Origin: an uncultured Candidatus Melainabacteria bacterium
GTDB lineage: Bacteria; Cyanobacteriota; Vampirovibrionia; Gastranaerophilales; Gastranaerophilaceae
DNA: 6,694 bases
NCBI GenBank assembly: GCA_934675225.1
Contig: CAKUQA010000074.1
Location: 1 to 6,694 of the forward strand
Direction: 5' to 3'
Shown here: in pieces, positions 4,234-6,694 of the stretch
Layout: every line of letters starts with the position of its first letter
Position numbering within the stretch: the stretch's first letter is position 1
The notes under the pieces: model-generated
The model's database searches: none
What the model saw: the letters and a program-made list of their open reading frames with translations, nothing else
Told to the model about the DNA's origin: nothing
Position numbers and translations under genes: made by a program

Positions 4234-6567
4234 ATGAAAGAGTGGATTTTTAATAAATATAACGGTAATGATAAATCTTTAATTTCAAGATTATTACATT
4301 CAAGGGGGATTGAAACAGAAGAAGAAATTTATGATTTTTTACATCCGTTAGAAATAAAAACTATTCATCCTAAAGCTTTCTGCGATATGGAAAAAGTTGT
4401 TGAAAGATTATCAAAAGCAATTGATAATGGTGAAAAAATAGTAATCCACGGTGACTTTGATGCAGATGGAGTTACTTCTACATCTTTGTTATATAGGACT
4501 TTTAAATACTTAGGTGCTGATGTAAATTATTTTATTCCGGATAGAGAAAAAGAAGGTCATGGTTTTGATACAAAAGCTCTTGTGAAAGTAATGACACAAG
4601 TTAAACCAAAAGTTATAATTTCTTGTGATTGTGGTATTTCTGATGTTGATGCTGTGAATTTTTTAAATAGTTTTAAGATAGATGTAATTATCACAGATCA
4701 CCACGAAGCACCTGAAGTTTTACCAAAAGCTTACGGGATAATTAATCCAAAAGCTCCTTATGCATTAGATGAAAATCTTACACCAAAACAAATAGAAAGT
4801 CTTACTTCTCTTGCTGGAGTAGGAGTTGCTTTTAAAACAGCTCATGCTTTGTTAGAAAAATACAACAAATTAGAATTTATATCCGAAATTCTTCCTTATG
4901 TAGCAGTTGGAACTGTTGCAGATATTGTTCCTTTAATTGGAGAAAACAGGTATCTTGTTACAAAGGGATTAGAATTGATTTCTGCCGGAAAACATTATGG
5001 TATAACGAGATTACTTGAAAGTGCAGGGTATAAAGGACAAATAACATCCGAACAGATAGCATTTGGAATTGCTCCAAGAATAAATGCTTCAGGCAGACTT
5101 GATACAGTTGATGCTGCTTTAAAAGTATTGATTTCTGATAACAAACAAGAAATTGAAATGTCTATTCAATCTTTGAACGAATTTAATAAAATTCGTCAGG
5201 AATTGTGTCAGAATATTTTTGCAGAAGCTGATGAAATGGTTAAAAAAGAAGGAAACAGAAATCCTGCAATTGTTCTTTTTAATAAAGAATGGCATATTGG
5301 AATAATTGGTATTGTAGCTTCTATGTTAGTAGAAAAATATTATAAACCTACTTTTTTAATGACATACTCAGATGAAACTAAACAGTATAGGTGTTCTGCA
5401 AGAAGTGTAGAGGGAATAAATTTATATGATGCCATATCTGTTAACTCAGAACTTTTAGACGGCTTTGGTGGGCACTCAATGGCCGCAGGTTTAGCTTTTA
5501 GTGAAACTAAATCTTCTTTCGAACAAGTAAAGTCTGCTCTTTGTAAAACTATAAAAGAAATGTCTCAGGGAAAAGACTTAAAACCTTTTATAAATATAGA
5601 TTTAGAACTTACACCTGACGATATTACACTTGATTTAATTGATGATATTTCTCAACTTGAACCTTTTGGTGCAGCAAACCCGAGTCCTATTTTTGCAATA
5701 AAAAATATGAAAATAAAAGAAAAAAGACTTATGGGTGAAAATAAAAATCATTTGAGATTGACTTGTCAGGCAGGGAATGGAGAGTTTAACTGTATTCGTT
5801 GGAAAGAGGGTGATATTTCTCTTGTGAAAGGTGATACTTTAGATATTGCTTTCCATCCGCAAAAAAATGAATATAACGGAACAACAAGTGTTCAATTGAT
5901 AATTGATGATATTCATTCGGAATATTTGAAGGAAGAAGAAATTCCAAAACAAAAAATTTATGACCATCGTAAAAAAACAGACATTTTACCTCAAGTCAAT
6001 GATTATGTAAAATCTTCAAAACAAAATATTTTGATTTTTGCGGAAAGCAAACCTATTTTAGATAAACTAAAACCTTTTGAAGCATTGTATGCAAGAACAA
6101 TTACAAGAGATAATCTTAGACCTTGTGATGCTTTAATGTTATTTGATTATCCTGCAGATAAAGAAACATTTGATAAAATTTTAAATCAAACAACACCTCT
6201 TGCTATTCATTTTATGAATTATGACTTGAAATATATGGATGAAGAAGAATTTTTGAAAACTGTTTGCAAAATGTTGAAATTTGCTTGTCATAATAATGAT
6301 GGAAAAGTAGAACTTCGTCGTTGTGCAAGTTTTCTTGGAAAATCTTATAAAGTTTTTGATTTATTATTTTCTATCTTTGATGACATCGGGTTAATTAAAA
6401 TAAAAGAGCAAAACAAGGATTATTATATAATTGATTTTATAGGAGATATTACAGACCTTCCAAAAGCTTTGCATTCAACAAAATATGCAATACTAACTGA
6501 TTTGATGGAAGAATGTGAAGAATTCCAAAGAACTTTGTTAGAGGATGATGTTTTTTCTCTTGTTTAA
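4234..6567 (+). CDS. recJ: Single-stranded-DNA-specific exonuclease RecJ, long form
   Basis: RecJ degrades single-stranded DNA 5' to 3' in recombination, base excision and mismatch repair. This 777-residue protein has the DHH phosphoesterase motifs in order: HGDFDADGVTST (residues 72-83, Asp74, Asp76, Asp78), SCDCG (130-134, Asp132), ITDHHEAP (153-160, Asp155, His156, His157) and GTVADIVP (226-233, Asp230). APRINASGRL follows at 280-289. The DHHA1 domain shows WHIGIIGIVASML (353-365) and FGGHSMAAG (411-419). An OB-like segment begins at FGAANPSPIF (478-487) and includes IRW at 521-523. From about residue 570 (YDHRK at 576-580) a C-terminal extension makes it about 200 residues longer than E. 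coli RecJ and close to the long Firmicutes form. The ATG follows AGGGAGAGG with 3 nt between. It runs away from the origin and stands alone, divergent from the crcB operon. Confidence 0.96.
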   Translation: MKEWIFNKYNGNDKSLISRLLHSRGIETEEEIYDFLHPLEIKTIHPKAFCDMEKVVERLSKAIDNGEKIVIHGDFDADGVTSTSLLYRTFKYLGADVNYFIPDREKEGHGFDTKALVKVMTQVKPKVIISCDCGISDVDAVNFLNSFKIDVIITDHHEAPEVLPKAYGIINPKAPYALDENLTPKQIESLTSLAGVGVAFKTAHALLEKYNKLEFISEILPYVAVGTVADIVPLIGENRYLVTKGLELISAGKHYGITRLLESAGYKGQITSEQIAFGIAPRINASGRLDTVDAALKVLISDNKQEIEMSIQSLNEFNKIRQELCQNIFAEADEMVKKEGNRNPAIVLFNKEWHIGIIGIVASMLVEKYYKPTFLMTYSDETKQYRCSARSVEGINLYDAISVNSELLDGFGGHSMAAGLAFSETKSSFEQVKSALCKTIKEMSQGKDLKPFINIDLELTPDDITLDLIDDISQLEPFGAANPSPIFAIKNMKIKEKRLMGENKNHLRLTCQAGNGEFNCIRWKEGDISLVKGDTLDIAFHPQKNEYNGTTSVQLIIDDIHSEYLKEEEIPKQKIYDHRKKTDILPQVNDYVKSSKQNILIFAESKPILDKLKPFEALYARTITRDNLRPCDALMLFDYPADKETFDKILNQTTPLAIHFMNYDLKYMDEEEFLKTVCKMLKFACHNNDGKVELRRCASFLGKSYKVFDLLFSIFDDIGLIKIKEQNKDYYIIDFIGDITDLPKALHSTKYAILTDLMEECEEFQRTLLEDDVFSLV

Positions 6568-6694
6568 TAATTACTGCAAGAGAGAGGGGCATGTTGAAAT
6601 AAAGCTGAAACAAGATTAACTTTCCCCTCGCCCTTTGTGGGAGAGGGTAGGGTGAGGGGTCAAAATCAGTATTGATAACCCTGAATCAAGATCC
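6568..6694. repeat. Repeat-rich tail after recJ sharing sequence with 450-730
   Basis: ACTGCAAGAGAG (6573-6584) is the reverse complement of 680-691. CCCTC-G-CCC (6625-6633) and GGG-A-GAGGG (6639-6647) form a hairpin with one mismatch and loop TTTGT. GGGTAGGGTGAGG (6645-6657) is identical to 617-629. ATTGATA followed by CTGAATCAAG, near the right edge, matches 450-470. No typical terminator with a T-run is visible after recJ in the available sequence; it may lie beyond the window. Confidence 0.6.

Overview
This is an AT-rich bacterial chromosomal segment with five complete genes, the 3' end of a sixth, a probable replication origin, and a gene-free stretch full of short repeats. The coding regions are strongly A/T-biased and read with the standard code. 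The best clue to the organism is the layout: an origin-like array of 9-mers lies directly upstream of dnaN and no dnaA is seen, as in Cyanobacteria. I infer a relative of the non-photosynthetic cyanobacterial lineages (Melainabacteria/Gastranaerophilales type), with moderate to low confidence. A low-GC Firmicute or candidate phylum is not excluded.

Layout, left to right. (1) The 3' end of a plus-strand gene, ending at 160, with a TsaB-like C-terminus. (2) A convergent intergenic region of about 900 bp (161-1073) with no credible gene. It holds a terminator, a heptamer tandem repeat, several hairpins and dispersed-looking repeats. (3) dnaN on the minus strand (1074-2195). (4) A putative oriC (about 2287-2557): seven exact copies of TGTAGAAAA/TTTTCTACA, near misses, a 34-bp perfect palindrome, a DnaA-trio-like run and a very AT-rich unwinding segment facing dnaN. 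(5) An overlapping minus-strand operon, read from 4164 down to 2576: a C_GCAxxG_C_C-family protein, the fluoride channel CrcB/FluC, and an endonuclease IV-like TIM-barrel protein that starts with TTG. (6) A 69-bp divergent promoter region. (7) recJ on the plus strand (4234-6567). (8) Further repeats (6568-6694), with sequence shared with region 2.

Together these form a replication and repair neighbourhood: sliding clamp, origin, RecJ exonuclease and a possible AP endonuclease, with a fluoride exporter and a redox-type cysteine protein in the same operon. Relative to the origin, dnaN and recJ are transcribed away from it, while the three-gene operon runs toward it. The most notable observation is the coordinated deviation of the DnaA-box-like repeats from the usual TTATCCACA/TTTTCCACA: a T replaces the normally conserved sixth-position C in every exact copy. 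I see no phage, CRISPR, transposase, tRNA or rRNA.
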